Shown here: one piece after another, positions 1 to 8,964 of the stretch | Layout: each line of letters opens with the position of its first letter | Numbering within the stretch: the first letter of the stretch is position 1 | Source of the DNA: an uncultured Prevotellaceae bacterium | Lineage (GTDB): Bacteria; Bacteroidota; Bacteroidia; Bacteroidales; Bacteroidaceae | DNA length: 64,000 nucleotides | Direction of reading: 5' to 3' | Assembly: GCA_902800435.1 (NCBI GenBank) | Contig: CADCEQ010000008.1 | Span: forward strand, 18,053 to 82,052 | Notes under the pieces: generated by a model | What the model was told of the DNA's origin: nothing | The model's database searches: none | Seen by the model: the letters and a program-made list of their open reading frames with translations, nothing else | Translations under genes and position numbers: made by a program

Positions 1-173
1 TCCTGATCAGTTAAGTTAGGAGCATTGTCGAGACAGGAGCGGTCCTTCACCGTGTTGGCATCAAGTGCTAACCAAACGTCGGCCGTACCACCATCGGTAC
101 TCAGTGGCCGTAGCAGTTTGTAGCGATTGTCAAATAGCTTGCCGCTTTGGGCAAATTGTACAATGTCAAGCAT
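1..173 (-). CDS. Ser/Thr protein kinase, N-terminal part (partial, runs off window)
   Basis: Reading the minus strand from the ATG at 171-173 gives an open frame of 57 codons that leaves the window. After a short lead it reads FDNRYKLLRPLSTDGGTADV and then WLALD. This fits the start of a eukaryote-like (Hanks-type) kinase: the 'RY-x-LLRPL' strand, a degenerate glycine loop and the 'VWLA-D' strand. The catalytic loop lies outside the window, so activity cannot be judged. The start is 4 nt after the stop of the glucosaminidase gene, so it belongs to the same operon. With the FHA-like end of the 800-aa membrane protein it suggests threonine-phosphorylation control, as known for PpkA/Fha in other type VI systems (inference). 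The glycine loop (STDGGT) lacks the classical GxGxxG spacing. Confidence 0.68.
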   Translation of the reverse strand, partial: MLDIVQFAQSGKLFDNRYKLLRPLSTDGGTADVWLALDANTVKDRSCLDNAPNLTDQ

Positions 174-177
174 ATAT

Positions 178-1188
178 TTATTTCAGTTTTATTTTTTCGC
201 CTTCTCTGAGATTGGAGAATATATCTTTATCATTCATCTTTGCCAGACTTGCAAGTCGTATGCCAAACTGCTGCGAAATGCCGTAGAGCGTGTCGCCTGC
301 TTTGGTGCGATAGAAGTCTTGGGCGCCAGTATATTTTTTCTTCTTCTTGTCGAGGTATACAATGTCGCCTTCCTGCAAACGAGCTTCTGAAGCGATCTCG
401 TTGTAGTCAAGCAGCTCTTGCTTGGAGATGTCGTATTTCATGGCGATAGATGAGAGCGTCATGCCTGGATAAAGAACGGTACAGCGTACATCATTGATAT
501 CGACCACCCAACGTCGGACGGCATTGTTAACAGTCTCTTCTTCCTCAGACAGTTCGTCTTCATCTTGCATGCAAGATGCATCGAACGTCGGCATCTTATT
601 CTTACCAGTGCTGCGAGTAATGATAACAGTTTTGCCTGCACGTAGTTTCACACCGCCGTTGATGGCGTAAAGCCTGTATGAATCGATGAAGCCGATAAGT
701 GCTGAGGCATAGTTCTTGGCTGTGGCATAGCCTGCCTTTTGAAGTCCGATTGCCCAACCGCGATAGTCATAAACGCTTTTAGAGAAAAGACTGCGATAGC
801 GTCCGTTGTTCTTCAGGAACAGAGAGTGATCTCGGAACGATTCGGCTGCAGAACTGTAGACACGGAAACGGCTCTTCTGTGGCTCGTCGTCCCAGGCGTG
901 ATAGACGGAACCGTTCCAGCCACCCATGGCCTTGATTCCGAAGTGGTTGTTGGAATTGCGCGTCAGTCCGCTGCGGCCGGCGCCTGACTCCAAAATGCCT
1001 TGAGCCAACGTGATGGATGCTGGTATTCCGTACTGTTTCTCTTGGTCGAGTGCTATCTGCTTGTATTGGTTGATATAGGCCAGAATGTCGGATGAGGACT
1101 GTGCAAATGCATAAGATGCATAAGAACATATGCATATTGCCCCAAGCAATACGCGCAGCACTTTTCCCTCAAGAATTGAAATTGACAT
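178..1188 (-). CDS. Exported N-acetylglucosaminidase (flagellar-FlgJ type) with two LysM domains
   Basis: The protein has a signal peptide (about residues 1-30 ending ASYAFAQ). A glucosaminidase domain follows, with 'YGIPASITLAQGILESGAG' where the E of LESG is the expected catalytic acid, then 'NNHFGIK' and a downstream GYAT motif. Two LysM modules make up the last 110 residues ('VLYPGMTLSSIAMKYDIS' and 'TKAGDTLYGISQQFGIR'). It should cleave and hold peptidoglycan in the periplasm. An ATG at 1188 follows the tssF stop by 7 nt, preceded by AAGG; a longer frame would need TTG at 1206 and overlap tssF, so I prefer 1188. Its place inside the secretion operon suggests that it opens the wall locally for the apparatus, as known for other trans-envelope machines (inference). 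Confidence 0.85.
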   Translation of the reverse strand: MSISILEGKVLRVLLGAICICSYASYAFAQSSSDILAYINQYKQIALDQEKQYGIPASITLAQGILESGAGRSGLTRNSNNHFGIKAMGGWNGSVYHAWDDEPQKSRFRVYSSAAESFRDHSLFLKNNGRYRSLFSKSVYDYRGWAIGLQKAGYATAKNYASALIGFIDSYRLYAINGGVKLRAGKTVIITRSTGKNKMPTFDASCMQDEDELSEEEETVNNAVRRWVVDINDVRCTVLYPGMTLSSIAMKYDISKQELLDYNEIASEARLQEGDIVYLDKKKKKYTGAQDFYRTKAGDTLYGISQQFGIRLASLAKMNDKDIFSNLREGEKIKLK

Positions 1189-1195
1189 GGTACCT

Positions 1196-2986
1196 TTATT
1201 CTTCAAGGTTTTTCAAAGTGACAATGATAGGCATAGCAATACAGGAACGATTGCGGATGCGCTGTTCCATTAGATGGCCGTATGCGATAGAACAGGCATG
1301 TTCATAGTTCTTGCGGTCGCGGAATTCGATATCGATGTATAGGCCTCGTCTTAAAGACTGCTCTCCGCCTGCTCCCTGAACTGACGTCTTGATAACGATG
1401 CGGTGGAACTCATCCTTTCCGAATTCAGCCAGCAATTCCTTGCGGAGAAAAGCATCGATATCCATGCGGGTATAGAGCCGGTCGTTAGTTAAGGCATAGT
1501 AACGTAACTGCTCGTAGCGCTCATCGACGGAGGCTTTGTCAGCGCCACCCATAGCAGAAACAATGATTTTAACTTTCTGCTCTAAGGCTGGATGTTTACG
1601 GTTTTCCATAACGTCCCCTGCATAGGGCGCATTTCCTATTTTACCCATCGTTGTGATGTACGACACCTTAACTGACGTTGTAGTAGGATATTGGTTCATG
1701 TTCTTCATGACGTATGTGCCACTGTCAAACTTGAACTTCTGGTTCTGGCCTCCCACGCTTTTACCTAATCGGTTGATGGCCTCACGCAATTGGCGGAGAA
1801 CCTCGCCGTCCTTGATTCCGTTGTACTCTATGAAAGCGTAGTAATCATCAATGAAACGATTGTACAAACGACGCACGTCACGATAGAGGTCGCCGTTGTC
1901 ATAGCATTTAGCCTCGAAGTCACGTATCAGAATCTCGTCATTCGTCTTGTTGAAACCCTGTTTGTTCGATGCCGTGCTGGTCTCCAGTATACGCAGGAAG
2001 AAACTCTCGTCCTGTTTTTGCAGTTTGGCTATGGGTTGTGTCTGAGTCAGTGTGAGTGAACAGACATCAACATTGGTCACTGGAACTATATTGAATATCA
2101 CGCTACAATCGTCAGGAACGGTGTAGCCTTCTGGAAAGTCCAGGCGGAGCCAAATGGTAGACGGCTGGAAACGATCGAGTACTTCGCTTTCAAGCCACTG
2201 CTGAAACACTCGGGGGAAGGGGCGCGGCTTGAATCTGTCGCGGTCTTGTCTGTCATCGGTAATGTAGATGAGGGCTGCGTCGCCCATGTTCAACAGATTC
2301 TCTTTCCAGTTTTCTACAAAGGAGAAGAATTCACCTGATGACTGCTGGGCATCAAACGGCTCAACCATTTCAATGCTCTCCATCTCAAGCATGGTAGCAA
2401 AGTCTAATTCCTCGTTGTCAACTCCTGCATAGATATGCTCTGGCATAATGCCATTCGTTCCTTTGATAAGCATGGAAAGCCCTCGCAGGCAGTTGACTTC
2501 TGAGGCAGTTTTAATGCCTACCCACAACTGATTAGCACCATCCATGTTGACCTTGACGATTGTGTCGTCATCGTGCAGTTCATGATGGTTGAGCAGATAG
2601 AGGCCAGAATTTGGAATCAGTGAGGTGTTGAATATTGGAATGTATGTCAGTGGCTGCTTCAGCCCCTCGTGTTTGTAAGCAAACGAGGCGTCACCTGTTA
2701 TACTAAGAAGACCATTGTCACCACGGGCTTTCAGCATGGGATGAAGCAGACAGATGGCTGGCATAGCGTCAACCTTCTGACGTGGTATGAAGTCTGTGCA
2801 GAATCGTTCAACGAGACGCTGATTAACATCATCGACATAATCTAATACTTTCTGAATCTCACCAACCATTGCTACAAGCATCATCTTGGCGATGGGGTCC
2901 ATTTCATGAAAGTTGATGGGCTCTGCTGACAATTGTTGCAGAACTTCAACCGCCTCCTTAATCCTTTTTTCTAATTCTATGTCCAT
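1196..2986 (-). CDS. tssF: Type VI secretion baseplate protein TssF
   Basis: A 596-aa protein close to the usual TssF length of about 600. It opens with a helical segment and then the TssF-like 'DFIPRQKVDAMPAICLLHP', the point where other TssF proteins carry a 'PAxT/V-x-x-HP' motif. The middle holds 'LWLRLDFPEG'-type strands and the end reads 'RGLYIDIEFRDR'. TssF with TssG forms the baseplate wedge that docks the sheath. It sits 11 nt after tssE in the minus-strand operon tssG-tssK-tssE-tssF. The assignment rests on the family pattern, the size and the gene neighbours rather than on a catalytic motif. Confidence 0.82.
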   Translation of the reverse strand: MDIELEKRIKEAVEVLQQLSAEPINFHEMDPIAKMMLVAMVGEIQKVLDYVDDVNQRLVERFCTDFIPRQKVDAMPAICLLHPMLKARGDNGLLSITGDASFAYKHEGLKQPLTYIPIFNTSLIPNSGLYLLNHHELHDDDTIVKVNMDGANQLWVGIKTASEVNCLRGLSMLIKGTNGIMPEHIYAGVDNEELDFATMLEMESIEMVEPFDAQQSSGEFFSFVENWKENLLNMGDAALIYITDDRQDRDRFKPRPFPRVFQQWLESEVLDRFQPSTIWLRLDFPEGYTVPDDCSVIFNIVPVTNVDVCSLTLTQTQPIAKLQKQDESFFLRILETSTASNKQGFNKTNDEILIRDFEAKCYDNGDLYRDVRRLYNRFIDDYYAFIEYNGIKDGEVLRQLREAINRLGKSVGGQNQKFKFDSGTYVMKNMNQYPTTTSVKVSYITTMGKIGNAPYAGDVMENRKHPALEQKVKIIVSAMGGADKASVDERYEQLRYYALTNDRLYTRMDIDAFLRKELLAEFGKDEFHRIVIKTSVQGAGGEQSLRRGLYIDIEFRDRKNYEHACSIAYGHLMEQRIRNRSCIAMPIIVTLKNLEE

Positions 2987-2996
2987 TACGGTCTTT

Positions 2997-3491
2997 CTAT
3001 CTGTAACGTTTTACTGTGGGTTCCACTAAGAACACCACATTCTTACGGTATGGCTGGAGAGTCCCCAGCCCGTCGTCGAGCTGTCCTTCCACAACAACGT
3101 TTACCTCATACTTCGAAGCCATTTTATTCCTGTGCGATGATTTGTTGTTAGCAGTATTCAAGACTATTGATACGGCTATATTCTTCAGCATTGGCTCGTA
3201 GGTGGCAAGGCTTGTACGGATACTGTCCTCACACTCTTTCTTTGTGACCTCATTCTGTAAACCTTTTGCTATTCTTCCTAATTGGCTGTTATTGAACTCT
3301 CGGTAGTGTACATTGGAATACTCATGGTTCCAATATTCAAAGCCAAAGTCAGGGTCTGCTGCAAAACTGCCACGTGGTGTGAATACGACAAGTTCCACCA
3401 AGTTGTCAAGCATGGTGATATGGTCATTGATGTCGCGGAGAATAGATGCTCCTGAGTTATTAAATATAAGAGGTGTACTGATAAAACTCAT
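2997..3491 (-). CDS. tssE: Baseplate wedge protein TssE (gp25-like)
   Basis: 164 aa. The N-terminal half has the gp25/GPW layout: a helix with 'ILRDINDHITMLDNLVELVVFTPRGSF' feeding into 'DPDFGFEYW', then a conserved-looking helix 'CEDSIRTSLATYEPML' and C-terminal strands. In T4 and T6SS baseplates gp25/TssE nucleates sheath assembly. The classical EPR motif of gp25 appears here only as 'YEPML'. The start overlaps the tssK stop in an ATGA, which implies translational coupling. The lysine-rich 'NNKSSHRNKMASKYE' stretch is an unusual loop for the family. Confidence 0.8.
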   Translation of the reverse strand: MSFISTPLIFNNSGASILRDINDHITMLDNLVELVVFTPRGSFAADPDFGFEYWNHEYSNVHYREFNNSQLGRIAKGLQNEVTKKECEDSIRTSLATYEPMLKNIAVSIVLNTANNKSSHRNKMASKYEVNVVVEGQLDDGLGTLQPYRKNVVFLVEPTVKRYR

Positions 3492-4459
3492 ATGCTCTTA
3501 CCGTCCCAAAGTTTACGCGTATCTGTCTTTGGTTTTGGCGGTTCAGGTTTGGGCGCCTCAACCTTTTCAATCAGGCTAAACTTGTCAATTTTCTCATCTA
3601 TTGCATAGCACATGCCCAGTCCTTGCTTGATACGAAGGTAAGCTACCTTGTAATTATAAGGTACACGTGAGAAGTTATTGAATGTCTCGGCATCTTCAAG
3701 TGTAAGCGCATCGTCCATTTCGCATCCTATGGTGAAGGCTGCTATAACCTGTTGTACGCATGATAGAAGTCGGATAGGAGTCATCTCTTCATGCTCTGTA
3801 TTAGCGGTGATTAGCATCTGCCGGACAACAGGCCAATAAATACTGATGGCTTTTTGGGCACCTCCGGCAGCTTGTTGGTGGGTTTTTTCGTCAATACTTC
3901 TGAGCAGGCTGACAAATTGTGCATGTAGTTCTTCGAACTTTTGGTGCGACGAAAGGAACAGACATGGCGGAACAAAGTTGACATTGTCTTCACGCCAGCC
4001 ATCTTCATTTACGATGCGGGCGATAGGCATGGCGTTGTCAGGACATGGTGTCTTGGGACTAATCAATGCAAATTGAAGCGCGGGCGTTTTGAAGCCGTCG
4101 CTGCCTTCCGCCCATTCATTAGCCGATTGGCTGACGGTCAGTATGTATTCCCTTTCTTCTGCTTGCGAGGGAATCTGTATGCGCGATTCGTATGAATTTG
4201 TGAACTTCGTGTCGAATTCCACGTCGATAATCTGGCCGCAGCGTGTGATGGCTAAACATGACAATGCTTCGACGTCGACGAATCCTTTCATAATGCTCAG
4301 TGACAGTTGGAACGGATGTACCGAGGTGATGAGCCCAAAACGGCCGGCGGCAGCTAAAAGTAAGGCTTTGCTGATGGCATCGTCAGTACAACGGTCGGAG
4401 GCTGTCAGCACCTCGTCGGTCAGGCGCATTCCCTTTTTCCAGTTGATTCTTTTCTGCAT
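3488..4459 (-). CDS. tssK: Baseplate-to-membrane connector TssK-like protein
   Basis: 323 aa, shorter than proteobacterial TssK (about 440) but close to the Bacteroidetes form. The N-terminus 'NWKKGMRLTDEVL' matches the TssK opening 'W-x-x-GM-L-x-P-x-H'. Further on, 'DNVNFVPPCLFLSSH' matches the family signature D-x-x-F-I-P-P-C-L. The protein ends in a proline/lysine-rich tail ('EAPKPEPPKPKTDTRK'), probably disordered. TssK links the baseplate to the membrane complex. Because no standard membrane complex is present in the window, this tail could contact a non-standard platform (inference). Confidence 0.78.
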   Translation of the reverse strand: MQKRINWKKGMRLTDEVLTASDRCTDDAISKALLLAAAGRFGLITSVHPFQLSLSIMKGFVDVEALSCLAITRCGQIIDVEFDTKFTNSYESRIQIPSQAEEREYILTVSQSANEWAEGSDGFKTPALQFALISPKTPCPDNAMPIARIVNEDGWREDNVNFVPPCLFLSSHQKFEELHAQFVSLLRSIDEKTHQQAAGGAQKAISIYWPVVRQMLITANTEHEEMTPIRLLSCVQQVIAAFTIGCEMDDALTLEDAETFNNFSRVPYNYKVAYLRIKQGLGMCYAIDEKIDKFSLIEKVEAPKPEPPKPKTDTRKLWDGKSI

Positions 4460-4463
4460 GATT

Positions 4464-5348
4464 TTATAGATTTGTATTATAGTTCAGGTAATTATAGAAT
4501 ATTTCATCACCAAGGCGAAGTGGAGGCTCGTCATGACTGATGTTAAAGTGGAGCACCTCATCTACGGCAAGGAAATAGTCCATGAGGAACAGACGTAATT
4601 CTTCGACCTCACGTACAAACTGCAAGAATTGTGGGCCACACTCGTCGTCCGACCAATAATAAATAGTGTAAGTCGTGATGGTATCGTCAAATATATTGCC
4701 GACATATCCGTCGCCAACCTCCATATCAACACTCTCCTGATAGCGCGGCTGTTCGTCGGTCATTGTGACCTCCTGACGGCAGATGTCGATAGCCAAGCCC
4801 TCCTCCATAAAGACTTTCCGCAGAAGGAGCGTCAACATCGTTTTATTTCCCCTGATGTTTCTACATTGGGGGAGGAATGGCAGTATCTGACGGATAAATC
4901 TGTTGGAGCGTTGCTCGTCAGTCAGCCCATCTCCAATAATCTGCTGCATGATAATGTCTTCAGTGGCATATTTCTCCAACCTTTGCCGTACCTCTGTTCG
5001 AAGCCAGATGAGCAGTGTATCGATAGGTGCGAAGAAGCGGTAGGCGTTCTCAATCTCCTCTTGTTGCTGGTCAAGCTGTTCCTCGAATCGTTCCTTCTCC
5101 TCGTATTTGGGCAAGTTGTCGAAACGGTCGATGGGGTGGAACATATATTCCGGTAGGGCATTGTAAAGGCTGTTGCGGCCAACTGTCAACAGAAAACTGT
5201 TGTCATCGAAAGGCGTCATCTCAATGATGTCCTGATAGGTGTTGCGCTTATGCAGACCTTTCAAGCAGACTTTGCATCTCCCTTTTGGGTAGTAAGAGAG
5301 CAGCAGTTCGGCATTGATGTCGCCCGGAAGCAGTTGTGGAGGTATCAT
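4464..5348 (-). CDS. tssG: Baseplate protein TssG-like
   Basis: About 294 aa from the ATG at 5348; an ATG at 5378 would add ten residues and overlap the E1 gene by 20 bp. The opening 'MIPPQLLPGDINAELLLSY' and the middle 'LRKVFMEEGLAIDI' (a TssG/gpI-like segment) plus the C-terminal 'VREVEELRLFLMDYFLA' and 'LRLGDEIF' are the clues. Position between E1 and tssK and before tssE-tssF completes the usual wedge set. TssG pairs with two TssF chains in the baseplate. The family call is by context and weak sequence pattern; a distant baseplate or chaperone role is the alternative. Confidence 0.62.
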   Translation of the reverse strand: MIPPQLLPGDINAELLLSYYPKGRCKVCLKGLHKRNTYQDIIEMTPFDDNSFLLTVGRNSLYNALPEYMFHPIDRFDNLPKYEEKERFEEQLDQQQEEIENAYRFFAPIDTLLIWLRTEVRQRLEKYATEDIIMQQIIGDGLTDEQRSNRFIRQILPFLPQCRNIRGNKTMLTLLLRKVFMEEGLAIDICRQEVTMTDEQPRYQESVDMEVGDGYVGNIFDDTITTYTIYYWSDDECGPQFLQFVREVEELRLFLMDYFLAVDEVLHFNISHDEPPLRLGDEIFYNYLNYNTNL

Positions 5349-5358
5349 GTCAAAGCAA

Positions 5359-6558
5359 TTATTCAAACATGCTGGCATCGCCAGTGAGTTCCAGATGAAC
5401 TACTCCCTTGTCGGTTGAGACTTCAATAACATCGAATGGCGGAATGCCAATCTGCTGGAGCGTCAGGTCTTGATAGGGGAAACGATCATCGATGTTCTCA
5501 AAGAAATGCTTGTGAATCAATGTGCGGTAACTAAGTTGGCGCAATTCCTTGTTCTCTTTGATATAACTATCCAGTTTTGACTCGGGAATCATGACCTTGA
5601 ACTCTTTCTCAGGACGATCGGACACGATGATATCAATAAACTTGTTGTTGCGCATGTTAATTTCCACCGTCTCTGTGCCCAACAGAGCCCTTAGCTTCTC
5701 CAGGATATCGCCTACTGTCATTGTCGCCGACAGATTCTGGCACTCTTTTACGTCATCCCACAACTCGTGGGCAGGGCATGTGTTCTTCCACGATGCAAAC
5801 CGGTAGATGCTGGTGGTATTGGTCATGCCTTCATAGCGAAGCATTTTCCCTTGCAAGGTTTTGAATGGAGCAGGCTCTTCTTCCGAGAGATGAACAATCT
5901 TCATGGCTTCCTGTACTTGCATAGCGCCAATAATAGATGCGCTGATAGGTGTTGTTGCCACGCGACCAGCATCACCCTGGTTGCGTACGACATCGGCACA
6001 ACCTGTGCGAAGCATGATGTGGTTAAATTCCTCGCGTGAAAGTCCACATTCATAACAACTTAGACCTGGCGTATAGACTTTTACAGCTCCAGTCAGGTTT
6101 TCGATGCTTCCGTCGATCCAGCTTTTCCCAGCACGCAGACTCAAGCGATTCAGTTGATAGCGGGCTATGCGGCTGTCAAGGCAGCCGATGACGACATCTG
6201 CTCTGCGGTATAGACCGAAACCCACTTCTGAGAATAAGTTTCCAACGATGGGTGTGACCTTAATCTGTGGGTTAATCTCCATTGCACGTTTGGCTACTAT
6301 CTCAGCCTTGTAGGCATGGTTGTAAGCATCCTCCTCACGGAACATAACCGAGCGCGTGAGATTGGAGATTTCAATTCGGTCAAAATCTACGACGTAGATA
6401 TGGCCTATGCCAAAAAGCGTTAGGTTCTTAACCACCTCATTGCCCAAAGCACCTGCACCAGCCACGAGGACATGAGCGTTTTTCACTTTGTCTTTCTTGA
6501 ACCATGAGAGGAGCGTATAGACGCCATCTCCCCATTCGTATTGCTGTTTGTTTTCCAT
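5359..6558 (-). CDS. E1-like ubiquitin-activating enzyme (ThiF/MoeB family) with C-terminal extension
   Basis: 399 aa. Residues about 25-225 form the ThiF fold: nucleotide loop GAGALG (34-39), the DFDRIEISNLTR stretch (58-69) with Mg/ATP-binding Asp, and 'GCLDSRIARYQLN' (125-137). Zinc ligands are visible as C168-x2-C171 and C261-x2-H264. C187 ('RTGCADVV') lies in the crossover loop where E1 enzymes place the thioester Cys. About 120 residues follow (280-399), longer than in ThiF or MoeB and possibly an E2-recruiting part (inference). The expected reaction is adenylation of the Ubl C-terminus and thioester transfer. It lies 3 nt after the RING/FHA membrane protein gene and just before tssG, so it joins the ubiquitin-like block to the baseplate genes. 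Confidence 0.88.
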   Translation of the reverse strand: MENKQQYEWGDGVYTLLSWFKKDKVKNAHVLVAGAGALGNEVVKNLTLFGIGHIYVVDFDRIEISNLTRSVMFREEDAYNHAYKAEIVAKRAMEINPQIKVTPIVGNLFSEVGFGLYRRADVVIGCLDSRIARYQLNRLSLRAGKSWIDGSIENLTGAVKVYTPGLSCYECGLSREEFNHIMLRTGCADVVRNQGDAGRVATTPISASIIGAMQVQEAMKIVHLSEEEPAPFKTLQGKMLRYEGMTNTTSIYRFASWKNTCPAHELWDDVKECQNLSATMTVGDILEKLRALLGTETVEINMRNNKFIDIIVSDRPEKEFKVMIPESKLDSYIKENKELRQLSYRTLIHKHFFENIDDRFPYQDLTLQQIGIPPFDVIEVSTDKGVVHLELTGDASMFE

Positions 6559-6561
6559 AAA

Positions 6562-8964
6562 TTAAGACTCTACGTATTCGAATACTGTGTCGCCTACCTT
6601 GAATGTATCGCTGTTTGAGAGGACGACAGGCTTGTTGGCGGGCAACTCAGTCCTGACGTTATAGATGACATTGGCTGCCAGCGGTTTCAGCATGGGCAGC
6701 GACTTGGCATGGTCGATGTATAGCTGTACGTGCTGCTTGGCCACCTTATTGCTCTTCTCCCAGTTCATCTGGATTTCGCACTCGCCGGTCATACCGATGT
6801 GTACGACGTTACCGCCACCTGTTGCATTCATCCATTTGTGAATGGGTATGCGTTGTCCTGCTTTAACACCATTCTTGATGACCAAGAAGTAGCGTTCAGC
6901 CAGCATACGCACTGTGACGAGCGATGCTCCCAGACCGCCACCATAAATGATGAAGTCGAGCAGCATGTTCAGCCAACCAGCACTGCTGCTGAGAGCAGAA
7001 CCTACATAGAGAACGATGAAGCCGATGATAGCCGAACATAAACCTCCCAACAGTGCACTCTTCATAGGAATGGACGACTTGAAGGTAAGACTCAGAGCCG
7101 TACAGACGGAGAAAAGAATGTAGGCGGGCAGTGAGCAGTACCAGGGAATATAGGTCGTATTGACCATAGACAGCAGGAGACAGAAAATGATGCCTCCAAT
7201 GGCAAATGCCAGCATACCAATAACTCCTGACAACAATGACAGTCCGATAATCTTCAGCCAGACCTTGGCATCTTTTTTACGGTATTCATCGTTGTAACGG
7301 AAAGCTAATGAAAGGAAGAATCCCAGTAGCAGACCTACAGTGAGGAAAGCCGATACTTTACCTGCACAGTCATTCATGAGGTTAGCCGCCTGTTCTTTAT
7401 TATAGAAGAAGGTATTGGCAATGGCAGAACCGATGGAAGGGAACAGTCCGCGCCCAGTTACTTCAAAGATTATCCAGCTGACTAGTCCGGCAATGATTCC
7501 AGAGATGGTCTGGTAACTGTCGCGAAGCGATGTTTTGGTGAACAGTTCTTTCCAATCTACGTGATCCTGTATACCTTCTTTGCAGTTCTGACCATATTCT
7601 ACGCACTTGTAACCGTTCTGCTGCCAGCAGCCCACATGGATGATATGTTTACATCTGGTTACAACTTTCTGTCCTGGCAATATGTCTTGACGGCAGTAGT
7701 GGCAGATGCGCCGCTGCACGTTCTCTTCTGGGACGTAGCTCTTGTAGTATTTAGATTCAAACCGTTTCGAATTGATAAACGGTATCAATACTTTTGAGAC
7801 GAGGAAGAACAGCAGGAATGTAAGGAGTGCTATTAGCAGCGCCACCAAAAACTTGACAGCTGCACTGCCAGCACTTTCTTCCTTGATAGGCCATGGGGTC
7901 TCGGCGGTACCGATGGAGTACTCGCCTGTTCCGGCCTCCATTCCTTTCCATTCGGCGACGTATGTCACCTTACCTGTATATGCCTTATCGGGTGTAGCCT
8001 GATAGGTAAAGGCAAAGTCATACATGGCATCCTTCACCGCCTGCTGGAAATTGCTTAGCACATTACTAAGGTCGGCAGACGGCTTATAAGAACCCTGACG
8101 GTCAGCAAGCACTTTTCCAGTACTGTCACGTGGGGCAGATACACCTTTCAGGGTTAGTTCCACATTCTCGTCGACGCCATCACCTGTATAATAGAAGGCA
8201 TAAACTTTTGGAACCATGTTTTCTGTATTCGCCTGATAATCGGTCACTTCGACAAACGAGATGGCTTCGTCGCTGGCTCGCTTGTTTCCGTCAATGAAAA
8301 CAAAAAGGATATTCTTATCCTTGGCCTTCTGGGCTCTTCTTGTGATGGTCTCGTTTCTTGTATAACCAGCTTTTGTCGTAACCGAGCCTTCCAGCTCAGC
8401 CTCCTTGCTGCTGAACTCTACTAACTTTGAGTATAATGCGCCGTAGAAGAATTTATTCTCCGACTGTGCTTTGAACTTAGGCTCAAAATCGGGAAGGTTT
8501 TTCTTCGTAACCAACTGGCTGGCCGTCACCTCATCACCAAAGAACGAGAGGAACACGCAACTGTCAGGTGCGCTCTCAACCAACTGACCGAAAGCCTTGA
8601 AGATCTGACCTTTCCCCTCTTCGGGAATGCTAAGGTCAACGAGCACGGAGAACGTGTAGTCACTCGGAATGCGCTGACCTGAACTCAATGAGGTAATCTT
8701 GCGGCGGTCTGGAGAAATAAGAACACCTTCTTCGTTTACGACCAGATACTTGTCAAGATCGTTTACGGTAATTTCAGTGTTAGGCTTCCCTTCGTTGTCG
8801 AGCACCTTCAAAAAGAGCGTAATGCTGTCCTTGCCAAGTCCGTACTCATATTGCTTGTCACAGAATTGAATCTGTGAGACATCTTGTGCTCCTGCCTGGA
8901 GCATACACGCCAGCATAACGCAGGCTGTCCATATACGTCTCATTATCTGCTTCTTTTTGTCCAT
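6562..8964 (-). CDS. Membrane protein with vWA-like, RING-H2-like, multi-TM and FHA-like parts
   Basis: 800 aa. Signal peptide 1-26; a vWA-like exported domain about 100-345 whose metal site is degenerate (D110-L-S-I-P instead of DxSxS); a membrane helix about 371-393; then a cysteine/histidine cluster C421, C424, C438, H440, H443, C446, C454, C461, spaced as a RING-H2 finger except for a wider last pair (x6). About six hydrophobic segments follow (485-690). The last 100 residues look like FHA ('VVHIGMTGECEIQM', 'KVAKQHVQLYI'). Predicted topology puts vWA outside and RING and FHA in the cytoplasm. It could be the E3 of the cassette and part of the secretion platform (inference). ATG at 8943 forms TAATG with the preceding stop and is an alternative start. 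Confidence 0.8.
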   Translation of the reverse strand: MDKKKQIMRRIWTACVMLACMLQAGAQDVSQIQFCDKQYEYGLGKDSITLFLKVLDNEGKPNTEITVNDLDKYLVVNEEGVLISPDRRKITSLSSGQRIPSDYTFSVLVDLSIPEEGKGQIFKAFGQLVESAPDSCVFLSFFGDEVTASQLVTKKNLPDFEPKFKAQSENKFFYGALYSKLVEFSSKEAELEGSVTTKAGYTRNETITRRAQKAKDKNILFVFIDGNKRASDEAISFVEVTDYQANTENMVPKVYAFYYTGDGVDENVELTLKGVSAPRDSTGKVLADRQGSYKPSADLSNVLSNFQQAVKDAMYDFAFTYQATPDKAYTGKVTYVAEWKGMEAGTGEYSIGTAETPWPIKEESAGSAAVKFLVALLIALLTFLLFFLVSKVLIPFINSKRFESKYYKSYVPEENVQRRICHYCRQDILPGQKVVTRCKHIIHVGCWQQNGYKCVEYGQNCKEGIQDHVDWKELFTKTSLRDSYQTISGIIAGLVSWIIFEVTGRGLFPSIGSAIANTFFYNKEQAANLMNDCAGKVSAFLTVGLLLGFFLSLAFRYNDEYRKKDAKVWLKIIGLSLLSGVIGMLAFAIGGIIFCLLLSMVNTTYIPWYCSLPAYILFSVCTALSLTFKSSIPMKSALLGGLCSAIIGFIVLYVGSALSSSAGWLNMLLDFIIYGGGLGASLVTVRMLAERYFLVIKNGVKAGQRIPIHKWMNATGGGNVVHIGMTGECEIQMNWEKSNKVAKQHVQLYIDHAKSLPMLKPLAANVIYNVRTELPANKPVVLSNSDTFKVGDTVFEYVES

